Below are positions 1 through 10,536 of a stretch of 64,000 nt of DNA, piece by piece. This DNA is from Atherix ibis (Eukaryota; Arthropoda; Insecta; Diptera; Athericidae). Made by a program: the position numbers and the translations under genes. Under the pieces are notes generated by a model that saw nothing but the letters and a program-made list of their open reading frames with translations, did not search any database and was not told the DNA's origin. Within the stretch, counting starts at the first letter, position 1, and each line of letters opens with the position of its first letter. The stretch is taken from positions 32,521,000 through 32,584,999 of the forward strand of contig OY282607.1 of the NCBI GenBank assembly GCA_958298945.1, written 5' to 3'.

Positions 1-234
1 CTTGGAAGACTTTTCGAGCATTGCAAAATGACTCTTCACAAGTCTTCTTTGGAGGAAGGAATGGTATCCTCGCACCTTCTTCTCTCTAGTTCATCTCCTG
101 TTTCTTTTCGATATGTTTTTCCTTGTAAACAGGGGCTCCCAAACATTGAAAAATTCCACCTTTATAGTGCCACGTCCGTAAGACTATTTGGTGGCATCAT
201 GCTAAGTGTGAGTTGGCATTGTCAGCTCATCTAA

Positions 235-2759
235 TGAAACTGACTTATAGTTAGTTGGAGGAAACAATTAGAAGGAGTTAAATAATATGGAGCATATAAG
301 TTATTTTTAGCAAATAAAAGAGGGTACTTGGGTTGTTCGGCTTAGCAGTCATTCAATGGAAGGATTTTTTTTACAAGAAAATTTGGATTAAGTGTCATTA
401 CCGCCTTGACGGCAGCATTTTTTCTCTAATACTGGGACGCACGTAGATTCTTCTATTATTCTTCAAATATCTGGAATTTTCACTTATCCGACCAGAGTAA
501 AGTTCTTAGCAGTCTGGTTTTGATAGAAAAGAGCCCAATCCAAACTTTTTTGTTTTATTTTGAGGGCATAATTATGGTTTCCTTATCGCCACACGCCTAA
601 ATAGACTACCAGCTCTGATGTGAGCAAGCTTTTATTTTACACCGTTGTGAGGTTTTATTTAGTTCAGACCTAAAAAGGCTTTTATTTAGTTCAGACCTAA
701 TTTAATGTGCTGATAGTCTCCGATTTCTTTTACTTGTTGTGTGAATTAAATGATCTTCGCTTTAACTAGTAATTTGAAGGTCTGCCACCCCTTTGAATGC
801 TCCGATAACTTCCAATCTCAAAATAACGTCCTCTACTTCTATAAACGCACTTCTTTGAAATATTACACATAATCGCTCCGATTTATCTTCATTAAATAAA
901 GTAATAATAATAGATTATAGTTCAACATTAATATCATGATTTTTTCCTTTTTTTAAAAAGTTTTCGTCAAATAAAACTAAATATTTAGAAAGTATAATAT
1001 TTTAGTATCTCCCCAAACAGTAGCATAAAAAATGAGTAATTAGTTTTATCGGCTCAGAAAAAAAATACGGAAATTTGGTAATTGTACTAGCCCTATTATG
1101 AGAAAAAAGGTACATGAATGGAAATTAGTATTTTTTTTTAAATATATCAAGTAAAAATAGAAATATTAAACTATTCAAATAAATAATATAAGTTGACTAT
1201 TAAGTAACATTTTAGGCAAAGATTTTTGGAGAATATGCAGTATAGGTAGTAAACGTTATAATTAAATGTACTATCAGAATTAGATTTAATTAAAAGTTAT
1301 TTAATTTATTTTATTTACAACTATTAACGAATTGCCAAAAATTATTTACATCATTACTTTCGTATTTTAAACACAATTAAAGTGATAGCTTTCTTAAAAA
1401 AATACAAGTACGTTAAGAAAAATTCCTAAAACTATTGTTTATATATTGTATTTCTATATCCATCATCATAGTACCATAAAAGCTCAGAAAAATTATTAAC
1501 CAAACGAATATTTCAAAGAAGGACTATTTTCTTAAAGATCAAACCATATTTCCTATTAAAAAAAAAACACATCAAAGTTAATAATATTAAATTATCATTT
1601 TTAAACCAAATATGATTATTTTTTGACTGGTAAAATGGCAATAATAGAAATCGCAAGCTTTAAAAAAAAAAATTCAAAATCAATAAAATTATCCATTATA
1701 TAAGAAGTTATTAGGAATTTTTTGTCTAAGGAGCACAGTAAGGAGCGGCATTGAAGACAGAAAACGAAACACAAGGGATGGCAAAAAACCAAACCATTTG
1801 CTATAAACGAATTTCAGAAAATGTTCCCTCATTTTTTTTTTTTTTTTGATAATCCGACATATAAAATGAGAATTTAATGAAGAGCTTTTACAGCTTTGGC
1901 AATAAACTAATAAAAATATTTACAATCGATTTCAATTTCGCGTATATACCTTTTTGACCTTTTTTTTATCGTTCAATTTTTTACACGAATATTTACCGGG
2001 TATACTAAAATTTCACTGCCAAAAAGAAATGCTTTTTTTCTTTCGAAATAAATTTATAAATTTCGAATAGTAAATATGAACGGTGTAAAAGAGAACAAAT
2101 ATTAAAATATGGAAAAACAGGACGCTGATGGGAAAATTTTTTTAATCAAATTTTATTTGATAAGAAATCGAACATGGGATGGTCAGAATATAAAATTAGA
2201 TACAATAAATTATCATGGTTTTCTCATACGTGTATGTTGAGTAATTTTAAATGATAAAAGCCTAAATAGAAAGGTTTAAATAATTAGCCAAAAAAACAAG
2301 TGCAATTGGCATACATTTTATAATATAAACCCGAATGCGATATTTTTAATAATTAAGGATATCATTAGAAGCTAATCTTATAGTATGATAGGGAAAGTAA
2401 ATAATTTAGTTAATTATATAAAGGTAAAATATTTATACAGAGTTTTACCTAATCAATAACTGTATTTTTAATACTGCAAATATTTTAATTCTGATAAGAT
2501 TTTTTCCTATATTTTAATCAAAATCAAAAAATTTATAAAGTTAGTAAAAGAAAATATTTACGAAATATTTTTTTGGAAAAATTGCTTATACGTAATGTTG
2601 ATAGAAACATTTTTATGTTGCCATTTTGGTATTTTGAAAAGTTTTTAAAAATATTTTTGCTTTTAGTTTTAGGTTTTTTTTCTTCTATTGTGAAGGTCTC
2701 AAAACCTGTTAGATATTATAATAAAGACTTCGAAAAGTCAAGTTAAATAAAACAAAAAT
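235..2759. other. AT-rich noncoding stretch
   Basis: No reading frame, RNA gene or element end that I can support. The sequence is dominated by A and T runs, including a long T run near 1,834. The only structured item is the short direct duplication at 653-700, listed separately. Confidence 0.6.
653..700. repeat. 21-bp direct duplication
   Basis: A 21-base unit (TTTTATTTAGTTC... ending CCTAA) occurs at 653-673 and again at 680-700, identical in both places with six bases between. It looks like a local slippage or repair duplication with no further copies nearby. Confidence 0.85.
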
Positions 2760-3400
2760 AAAATTCAGATTTTTACATCACTGAGGACATTATGGTCATT
2801 ACTTTATTGGTGCTGGTTTTTTAATACTCTTAAATTTGAGGACTATTTATGTAAACTCGATATTTTGAATAGTCCCACACAGAAAAAGTCCAACGGTGTT
2901 AAATCGCAGGATCTTGGAGGCCAATTCACGAAATCTTGAAATTACGCTTTCTGCGACGTTTTTGTGCAATAAAGTATGCGTTGTGTGCCTCTTGGTGCTG
3001 TTTTGTTGAAATCACATATCCAAATTAATATCTTCAAATTTAGGGTAAAAAAAGTCAGTTATCATACGCTCATAACTTTCAAAATTGAGGGTGGCGGTAT
3101 CTTCTTATTAATTTTCAACAAAATATGAGCAAAGGACAAGTTCAGACCAAAACGTCCACCAGGCAGTCACTTTTTGTAGATACAATGGTATCTTAACATT
3201 TACTTGTGGGTTTTCAGAGCCCCATATAAGATAATTTTTGACGTATCCACAAAATGTAAAACATGATACTTTTTATGAGAATATAATTAATTTTCTTTAA
3301 ACAGTAATTTTTCGTACATACAATGGTATCTTAACATTTACTTGTGGGTTTTCAGAGCCCCATATAAGATAATTTTGCTTATTGACGTATCCGCGACGTA
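2760..3400 (-). pseudogene. Tc1/mariner-type transposase relic with duplicated central block
   Basis: Read on the minus strand in several frames, this shows the order of a Tc1/mariner-superfamily transposase. GYVNKQN and IWGSENPQV come first (about 3,392-3,330), then FWSE (near 3,140), then an FFENKAG-like stretch and YERMITDFF (about 3,120-3,050), WFQQNS (near 3,005), and NWPPRSCDLTPLD (about 2,930-2,890), with a weak C-terminal match down to 2,760. In this family the enzyme cuts and pastes its own element using three acidic residues. The second acid falls in WFQQD and has been replaced here. The N-terminal DNA-binding half is missing. The VNKQN block is present twice (3,182-3,250 and 3,318-3,392) with about 70 bases between. 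Many frameshifts and stops mean it cannot encode an active protein. Assignment to the superfamily is firm; family name not assigned. Confidence 0.85.
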
Positions 3401-3535
3401 TGTTCGTTACTTATTGATGTGTATTTAGAAAATCTGCATCTACATTCTCTTGTTTTTGCATGTAATCCTCTTAATAGATCGATATATAAAATGGCAAATC
3501 TTAAACTATATTACCTTGAATAAAATACCATATAT

Positions 3536-3590
3536 GTTTGACAGCTGTCAAATGACATTATTGTACTTTCCGTACCACAAAATGTAAAAC
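3536..3590 (-). mobile_element. Putative terminal segment of the 2.76-3.6 kb element
   Basis: Contains TTGACAGCTGTCAAA, itself a palindrome, followed after about 20 bases by TTTCCGTACCACAAAATG (3,567-3,584). Very similar pairs occur at 36,415-36,466 and 52,888-52,929, always on the transposase-upstream side of a related relic. A similar end (TTTTCCGAAACACAA) lies at 55,922, downstream of a plus-strand relic. I infer an element terminus; the exact end base is not fixed. Confidence 0.5.
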
Positions 3591-3600
3591 TAATATAAAA

Positions 3601-5640
3601 GCATTAAATATACTATTTATTAGAATATGACTAATTTTCTTTAAATTTATACAATTTATTTTTATTATTACTTATATAAGAAAAATCATTTATTTTCAAA
3701 AAAGTATTTTAAATCCAATGATTTAAATATGCATCAATTGCACACCATAAGTTTTTTCATCATTCGACAATTGATTTTTTCTATAATTTCTTAGAGGATT
3801 GATTCGTTTTTCTTTAACATACAAGGATTAATGAAAATTTCGTTGATGATTATTAATCGGAATCAGTTTTTACCCTTTTTTTTTTAGGACGGAGAGACTA
3901 TAATCTTTTCCAAAAGGAGTTTGTACGAATTATTCAACGGTTACATAGTTTCCTTATTCAAGATTAAGTAGTTTTTATGCTTAAAATTTAGAGAACATAA
4001 CATCAAATTGATGAAAAATGAGAAATCGTGACAAATTCATAGGAGAATATTAAAAGAGATTTCGGAATAAGACTAATGAAGATTAAGAGTTTAGACTTTT
4101 GTGTGCATTCAAATGAATTCATGAGCATACGAGAGGCAAGGAAACAATTCAGCCATATTGAAACAAATGTCTCCTTCTTAAGGCCAATATAAAAATAATT
4201 CTGAATTACAAGAGAGAATATTAGATGCATGTACTTACTCCCTTTGTTTCGTGTTTCCAGAAAATATATACAGTATATTTTTTTCCTCATTGGCTTAGTG
4301 TACGTAAAGTGGCTCAGGACCCTATAAATTCAATTTCAGGATATACAAATGTCTGTCTGCACTGTCTGGATTTAAGAATGATTATGAGAAAATTTACCAA
4401 TGTTCCAAAATCTTAAAAGAAAAAATGAATCTATTTCTCTCTTGTTTTTTGTTGTTGTTGGAAGTATGTAGATACATCAATCTATTTGTATTTAAGTTGC
4501 CTTCCGCTTCTATTGGTATTATAATTTGTTCATTTTTGGAGTTCTGTCTTAAATTTAAATTAAGAAAACAGACTTATATAAACACAAATCTTAATTTCGA
4601 TGAGATACACATGCTCCCAAAGTATAAGCATAAACAATTGTAATAAATAAATACGTTAACCAAAATCTACATAGTTATTTGTAAACATTTTACCCTGTTG
4701 CTGACTAACTTATTTGGATGCTTCTGTATTGTGGACAACAACATTTCTACTGGACATTCTGTGTCGTAATACTGTGTCGTGTTCGTACAACAAATGACGG
4801 AAATTTATACTTATACGAGTATGGTGCATTAACCAAGGGCAATGCACGTTGCATCTTAAGTATAATGTCTGGTCCAGTATTTTCCATTTGTTTTTTGTTT
4901 TTTGTTTTTTGTTTTGTTATTACTATGCATCGATATCTGACCATTTGTAATTGTTTTGTATCTTATTGCCAATTGTGAGTATTCTCAGAGTTGACCAACA
5001 ACTATGTCTAGTCAGTACTGGATATTGTGGATGGACAATGGAATTCTAATACTCGAACGAATTTATGTACTGTATCCGAAGTATTTGTGTCTGCGCAGTT
5101 ATCATTTTATGTTAACTATAAGCCCATGGCTTTAAATCCATGGAATTTACTGACAATAACATGAGGAGGGACTCTAGTCTAGTAGTTGTGCACAGTGTTG
5201 AGATTATAAAAATGCACTTAAAATCGTTGTCTATGCATTTTCTAATCGATTTATTTTCATACTAATATCGAGTTCGGCGACTTCCTCAACTGGAAAGTAT
5301 TACAGTACAAAATTGAATAATAAAAATCAATTTATAGAAAGTTCAATAAATTTTAATAGATACATTTTTTTTAATGTTATTTTCTTTTTATAAAATAGTC
5401 AGGATGGTAAATTGAAGCCTCAAAGTACTGGTTCTGATGAAAAATAATATTTCTCAAGTCTCTCTGCTGGTTTCTTTCTAGATTTAATTGTTATTTTTAC
5501 TTTGGTAATTAATTTTAAGAATTTTTTTTTTATAGAAATCGAATATAAGTGATTAGATTGAGACACTGCACCTAGTTTATGTGCTAGTCCTTCCTAGACA
5601 GGGAAATTCTATGTTAACCTTAGTGAATCCAACTTTTTCA
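3601..5640. other. Noncoding stretch
   Basis: No supported gene. Short reading frames here lack recognisable motifs and look like chance. It contains a G(T)6 microsatellite (4,890-4,916) and one TACGAGTA octamer (4,814-4,821). Confidence 0.55.
4890..4916. repeat. Heptamer microsatellite G(T)6
   Basis: Three successive GTTTTTT units followed by a shortened GTTTT unit; simple sequence repeat. Confidence 0.85.
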
Positions 5641-6110
5641 TAAGGTGAATTTAACTTTCGAAAAGTTGCAACAAGTCTTTGGGGGATATTCGTTACTTAA
5701 AACAGAATATTTTCGGTGGTAAAAAGGAACTAGAAAATTTCACTCATTCATGGAGGTCTTCAATATGGAAAACTGAAGAACTAGAAAATTTCACTCATTC
5801 AATATGGAAAACTCCTAAAAAGGAACTAGAAAATTTCACTCATTCATGGAGGTCTTCTGAATAGACTCAGAAAAAGAGTTCTTCATGTCAGATCGATCAT
5901 TGCAGACCTTTGGATGCTCCACACACCTGTCATACAGATATATCCATCAATGAGTTATTGTCGGCAAAAATAATTTCAGGGCTTCCCCAGTTTGACCCTA
6001 AGTCTGTGTGACTCTTACCGTTCGCTGAGACCAAAAAGTACTTTAAAGCACATCATCGTGGTAGCATCGATAACATCTAAGAGAGAAGCTAAAAAAAATT
6101 CCAGTTAAAA
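5640..6110 (+). pseudogene. Mariner-like transposase fragment (C-terminal half)
   Basis: Plus-strand conceptual translation in shifting frames matches the second half of a mariner transposase. It shows LRKRVLHVRS-type sequence (about 5,866-5,905), ADLWMLH (near 5,920; families usually have ADxWMLHHDNAPCH), CHTDISINE (near 5,935), a degenerate YSPDLxPCD region (about 5,980-6,010) and a K.LKAHHRGSIDNI stretch (about 6,030-6,080). The acid-bearing DNAP motif is lost. The fragment begins with an expanded repeat (5,727-5,846). It ends directly before the separate mariner that starts at 6,138. Assignment rests on order and spacing of weak motifs; the family is probable and the protein is certainly non-functional. 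Confidence 0.6.
5727..5846 (+). repeat. Three-copy interleaved repeat inside mariner-like fragment
   Basis: A 24-base unit starting GAACTAGAAAATTTCACTC occurs at 5,727-5,750, 5,778-5,801 and 5,823-5,846. It is interleaved with two copies of CATGGAGGTCTTC and two of AATATGGAAAACT. All three copies read ELENFTHS in one open frame (5,679-5,864). Confidence 0.85.
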
Positions 6111-6235
6111 GCCTTGCAACGCCTCTGCCGAAAATTACGAGGGTCGTTCAATAAGTCCTTAGAAAATCCAAGAAATTGCGCTCGTAGTGTCGGTAAAGAT
6201 TTTTTTTTGTAAGTAGCATTATTGATAGGAAAGCT

Positions 6236-6274
6236 GACCTACGCTATGGATCAGCTCGATCCATAGCGTGGGTC
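6236..6274. repeat. Palindrome in the mariner 5' untranslated region
   Basis: 17-base arms 6,236-6,252 and 6,258-6,274 pair with one mismatch around a 5-base spacer (AGCTC). A looser match extends the arms outward to about 30 bases (GATAGGAAAGC against its counterpart at about 6,275-6,285). Confidence 0.85.
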
Positions 6275-6321
6275 AATTTCTATCGTCGATTAAAGTTAAC
6301 GACATTTATTTGTGCATAACA

Positions 6322-7345
6322 ATGGAAAAAAGCGAGTTTAGGGCTGTCATCAAACATTTCCATTTGAAAGGCTTAAGCCCGAAAGAAATCAAAGCCGAGT
6401 TGGATGCAGTTCATGGCACATCTGCACCTGTGTTTGCGACGGTTTACAATTGGGTGAATGAATTTGAACGTGGCCGTTCATCCACAAAAGATGATGAAAT
6501 CTTCGATGATTTCAGGAGTCAGGTCTACTCCTGAAATCATCGACAAAATCCACGATCTGATTTTAAAGGATCGGCGAATTACAGTGCGCGAATTAGTTGA
6601 GGCCACGGGTATATCACAAGGTACAGTCGCTTCAATTTTGCATGAAAAATTGTCTGTGAAAAAAATTTCGGGAAGATGGCTGCCGCGTTTGCTCTCAGAG
6701 GAGAATAAGCGCAATCGTATAGTGGACTCTGAGGCTATGTTGGCACTCTTTCATCGCAATCCTGCCGAATTCCTTCGTCGATATGTCACTGTGGACGAAA
6801 CCTGGATACACTACTACACTCTAGAAACGAAGAGACAGTCATCACAGCGGATTTTCAAGGGTGAACGGGCTCCGAAGAAGGCAAAAACTGTGCCATCGGC
6901 CGGCAAGGTGATGGCCAAGGTCTTTTGGGATTCGCAGGGCATCATTTTTATCGACTACTTGGAAAAAGGAAAAACAATAACAGGAGCGTATTACGCGTCG
7001 TTATTGCAACGGTTGAGCGAGGAAATCAAAGAGAAACGCCCCCATCTGAAGAAGAAAAAAATCCTCTTGCTTCAGGAAACCTGCGCTGTTTCCATGGCCA
7101 AAATTGTGGAATTGAGAATGGAATTGTTGCAGCATCCCGCTTATTCACCAGATTTGGCCCCGAGTGACTATTTTCTTTTCCCCAATCTGAAGAAATGGCT
7201 TGGCGGACGACGGTTCACTTCCAACGAGGACGTCATTGCTCAAACGGATGAGTATTTTGCAGGACTTCCGAAATCCTATATTTTGGATGGGATAAAAATT
7301 TTGGAAAAACGGTTGGAAAAGTGTATAGAGCTAAAGATTATGTTC
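6322..7345 (+). pseudogene. Mariner transposase pseudogene
   Basis: Transposase of the mariner family, which excises and inserts its element at TA. The start chosen is the ATG of MEKSEFRAV at 6,322, followed by a helix-turn-helix region (HFHLKGLSPKEI, then VYNWVNEFERG). The frame shifts at about 6,500-6,527, exactly at a 16-bp perfect palindrome. The second frame then gives RSTPEIIDKIHDLI, a second helix-turn-helix (ELVEATGISQGTVASIL), VTVDETWIHYY with the first catalytic Asp at 6,794-6,796, then YSPDLAPSDYFLFP with the third Asp at 7,166-7,168. The usual HQDNAP motif holding the second Asp is altered to LQETCA (about 7,070-7,085), and a few residues are missing after it. C-terminal ILEKRLEKCIELK is recognisable, then the frame runs on into flanking sequence. 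Length fits a mariner (about 340 residues) but the frameshift and lost Asp make it inactive. Subfamily not assigned. Confidence 0.92.
6504..6542. repeat. Perfect 16-bp palindrome at transposase frameshift
   Basis: CGATGATTTCAGGAGT (6,504-6,519) is the exact reverse complement of 6,527-6,542, separated by 7 bases. The right arm encodes the conserved TPEIID of the transposase. The left arm replaces normal coding sequence, and the reading frame changes here. Confidence 0.9.
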
Positions 7346-7567
7346 AAAAATAAACTAAGTCTTACTATTTTTCTGACACACCTCTTAATTTGTTTGGCAG
7401 TAAATTATTTTTTAATGATTAATTTGTCGGGACAAATATATTGAATGAAAACCAAAAAAATTGGTTTTAAAAGTTCCCAAAATAGAATTAAAAATAATTT
7501 TGTTTGAAAGTTTACATAAGCAACTTTGTTCTAATGCAAATTAATTTTCAAATATCGAACGACAAAG

Positions 7568-10452
7568 TGAAATGTGTCAGTTTCATAGGTTTTTCGTAAT
7601 TTTTCAAGTAAATATAACCAGAACCTCATATTCTATTAAAAATGTCGTTTGCCTTAAAAACGAACTTGCTGAAAAGAAAATTTTTCATCAAAACTCATTT
7701 ACGAAAGAGTTTAACATATTTTTGTTAATAATATTATCGTGGTAGTAAATTTATGTGCAGCTTTTGTAACAATACACCTTACAACATAGCAATTACCTCA
7801 GGTTTTTGGTTCCTTCAACTAACAACCATTAGTTTAGTTAATAGATGACAAATATTTACGTTTAATGGAAAACTGCGTATGTTTCTATCATTTGGTTTAT
7901 AGGAAAAAAATAATAATCATAATAGAACTCTGTTTTGACTCGTATTCGTGTACACATTCCAGCTATCAATACTGTATGCTCTATTGTTGATTGTGGCGAT
8001 AGTCAAAACAGTATATTTCCTTAATATCACGTAAAGATAAATGTTTACTTAACATATTTACACTCCATATTTTTGAGTTGTTATTTTGGTAACAAACGTA
8101 AAAAACATCGAAATTTACGAGTAGACAAAAATGAACAGAACTGACAGTAACTTTAAAGATTTTTTCAAAAAAAAAAAAATATATTGTATATATATGAATC
8201 AAGCTAAAATTTATTTTACACCTGAGCGCATCTTTCATTTATCAACTGAAAGGTGCAAATCAAAAGAGGGTTTACTTTTGTAAACAAAAAAAAAATATAT
8301 AAAAAATACGATGCAATTAAATTTATTAAAAACCTGTTGTGTTCGGTATGTTAATTTTTTAAACCTTGATTTCATACCTGTCTAAGCATATTTATTTTCT
8401 TATGATTCAAAAATTTCATATCTAAAAACTGATGTAAGGAGACTGATTGTCATAGATTTGAAAAGATGAAATTTTTTTTTAAACATACTTTTTATGCTAA
8501 TGAAGAAAAAATACATATGTGTGTGCATTTGTATAAAAGGTGAGAATTATTTTAATTTTCAATATTTATTTTTCTGATAGTCGTTTCTAAAAATACTTCC
8601 AAATACGAAAAAAAAAAAATTTTGTTTGTTAGTTTTTATGCGTTTCTATAATAATTTTTTTATTTTGCCTGCAAAGTGGCATTTTTTTTCTAGTTAGTCT
8701 TAAGATTGGAAACAATAAAATCAAGTCAAATAACGAAAAAGAATATTTTTTGACCATTAACGAAGAATTAAAGAATAATCCAATAATAGTGGTATTATTG
8801 CAGTCTTATTGGGATAATAATTATTTATCTGGCAGAGATGACTATATAGTATAGTATGCCCTTAACGTGTTTTGAATTAAAAAAAAATTAAAAAATTCTG
8901 GACACAAAGGTAACCAATCCCACGCGCTTATTTTTCTAAACGCTATTGTACTTTAACGAACGATTCAAATCAAATCGAACCCAATTCGTCTGACTTTATA
9001 TGAGCCGGACTGTACCATCATTAAATTAGTCTATCTGTCTGGTTTTAGTATCTAGATACACGATCGTCCATGGGGAAATATTGTATTCAGCGTTGTTTTT
9101 TCTTCTTCATTATTTTCCTTCTTTTACGAGTTTTTTACGAGTAGGGGTATGCATATAGTTCTGTATTGTTTTCTTGTCCATCCCCATGTCTGTTTACTTA
9201 TTTTTCTGTCCACTCAATGACCATTCCGTAAGTAGAAGTTTCGGTTCACCGATAAAATTCAACCTGTTTTCCCGCCACAATCTACTGTTTATTTCCCGCC
9301 ACTTGTAACCTGTTTTGTTCTGTCCGTTGTGCCCCCCCCCCTGCTTCCTCCCTGATTTCTATAATAAATACGTTGAAATGTTATGCAAATCGTTGCCCAG
9401 AAACGCTCCTGTTCATATTTACGGAAAGATATACAATAAATTCGAAATCGAAAATTAATGGCGGGAAAAATTTAACCTAAAACAACGTCCGAAAATATTT
9501 TACTTAAACTTAAATATTTTTAATCTGGTTTTACTGGATTTTTCTATTTTAAAAAAAAAATTTGCTTACAAAAAACACCTTGTTTTGATAAGGAAAAAAA
9601 ATTCTAAATTATTTCAGCGGACAGAAAAAGATTTTTAATCAAATTAACTAAAATTCATTGTTAATTATTAAATTAAGTACTTGATGTAATTTGTTAAAAT
9701 TTCTACCGGATGTGGTTTGCTTACAAGTTCCTTTAATTGGTAATAATTTGGTTTTGCTTTGGTTATTTTTAAATTTTCAGAAGGGGTTAAAATTTTCCCA
9801 AGCTCTTAGATAGGCTAATGTCTGTTTGCGGTGGAAGAGCCATCTTTCATAAACTTTTTCAAATCCTTAACATATTCCTTTTTTTACGATTGAAAAAAAA
9901 AAAAGATTTTTGTTAAAAATTATTGGTCCTGTTTACCTGATGGCTAAGAAAATCTCTAAATTAGTTCCCGAAAAATGATATTTCACACGATTTTCAGTGG
10001 TTTTCTTTTTTTAGATAGAAAGAAAATAAGAAGTTTTGTGCACATTAAAATTATATACTCAAAAAATAACTCCATTATTTCTATTAATAGATTAGAAAAG
10101 ACACTGGACTAGGTGCAATCCAATATAGAAGGGAATAAAATTGTTGAATTAATGTGAAAATTCATGTGTACTGGTTACTCGAATGAGCTCTTATTCAATC
10201 GATTATTTTTATTGAACAAATCTCTTAAGAAATTATATAGAATATAAGTTTATGAGTCTGTATGCGATTGGTATTAATGTGTTTGGCGGATGGTATTTGC
10301 AGAAAGTGGCTATCGGTTTTCAATGGCATAAAAATTCCTTTATGCTTGGAAGTTCACGTAAAAGTTGTGTAACGAATAGCTGGTGTTGTGGTATTCGATA
10401 GATAGTTGTAAATAACTTTAAACAGAACTAGATGATATGGTGTACACTCGAT
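7568..10452. other. AT-rich noncoding stretch
   Basis: No supported gene. It contains four tacgagt-type motifs (7,938; 8,116; 9,125; 9,136), an A-run and T-run background and a C9 run near 9,334. A TATAAAAGG near 8,532 has no accompanying gene signal. Confidence 0.55.
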
Positions 10453-10536
10453 TCAATTCTTGGAGATGTATTCCATTAGCTTTTCAGCATAGTCCAAAGA
10501 CAACGTGGCCATCAACCGCATGGTAGCCGGGAATGT
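10453..10536 (-). other. Possible terminal exon (28 codons)
   Basis: On the minus strand a pyrimidine-rich tract (TTTTGGTTTTCTTTGATT) is followed by AAAAAACAG and then an open frame of 27 sense codons ending in TGA at 10,455-10,453. The codons (ACG TTG TCT TTG GAC TAT GCT GAA AAG) are richer in C and G than the surroundings. The deduced end of the peptide is SLDYAEKLMEYISKN. I do not recognise the family and find no convincing upstream exon, so this is only a candidate; it may equally be a transposon remnant or chance. Confidence 0.2.

Larger units (their letters stand above)
6138..7567 (+). mobile_element. Mariner element (DD34D type), inactive
   Basis: The left end is CGAGGGTCGTTCAATAAGTC, preceded by TA (6,136-6,137), as expected for mariner insertion at TA. 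The 5' untranslated part contains a long imperfect palindrome (6,236-6,274). The transposase frame runs from the ATG at 6,322 to about 7,345. I do not find a clear right inverted end. ATATCGAACGAC at about 7,553-7,564 resembles the expected complement of the left end (TTATTGAACGACCCTCG) but is only a partial match, so the right boundary is tentative. Confidence 0.75.

Noticed and set aside
6478..6714. 78-codon minus-strand frame within the mariner
   Set aside because: Antisense shadow of the transposase gene, lengthened by the palindrome at 6,504-6,542.
8532..8540. TATAAAAGG, possible TATA box
   Set aside because: No initiator, reading frame or compositional change follows; expected by chance in such AT-rich DNA.
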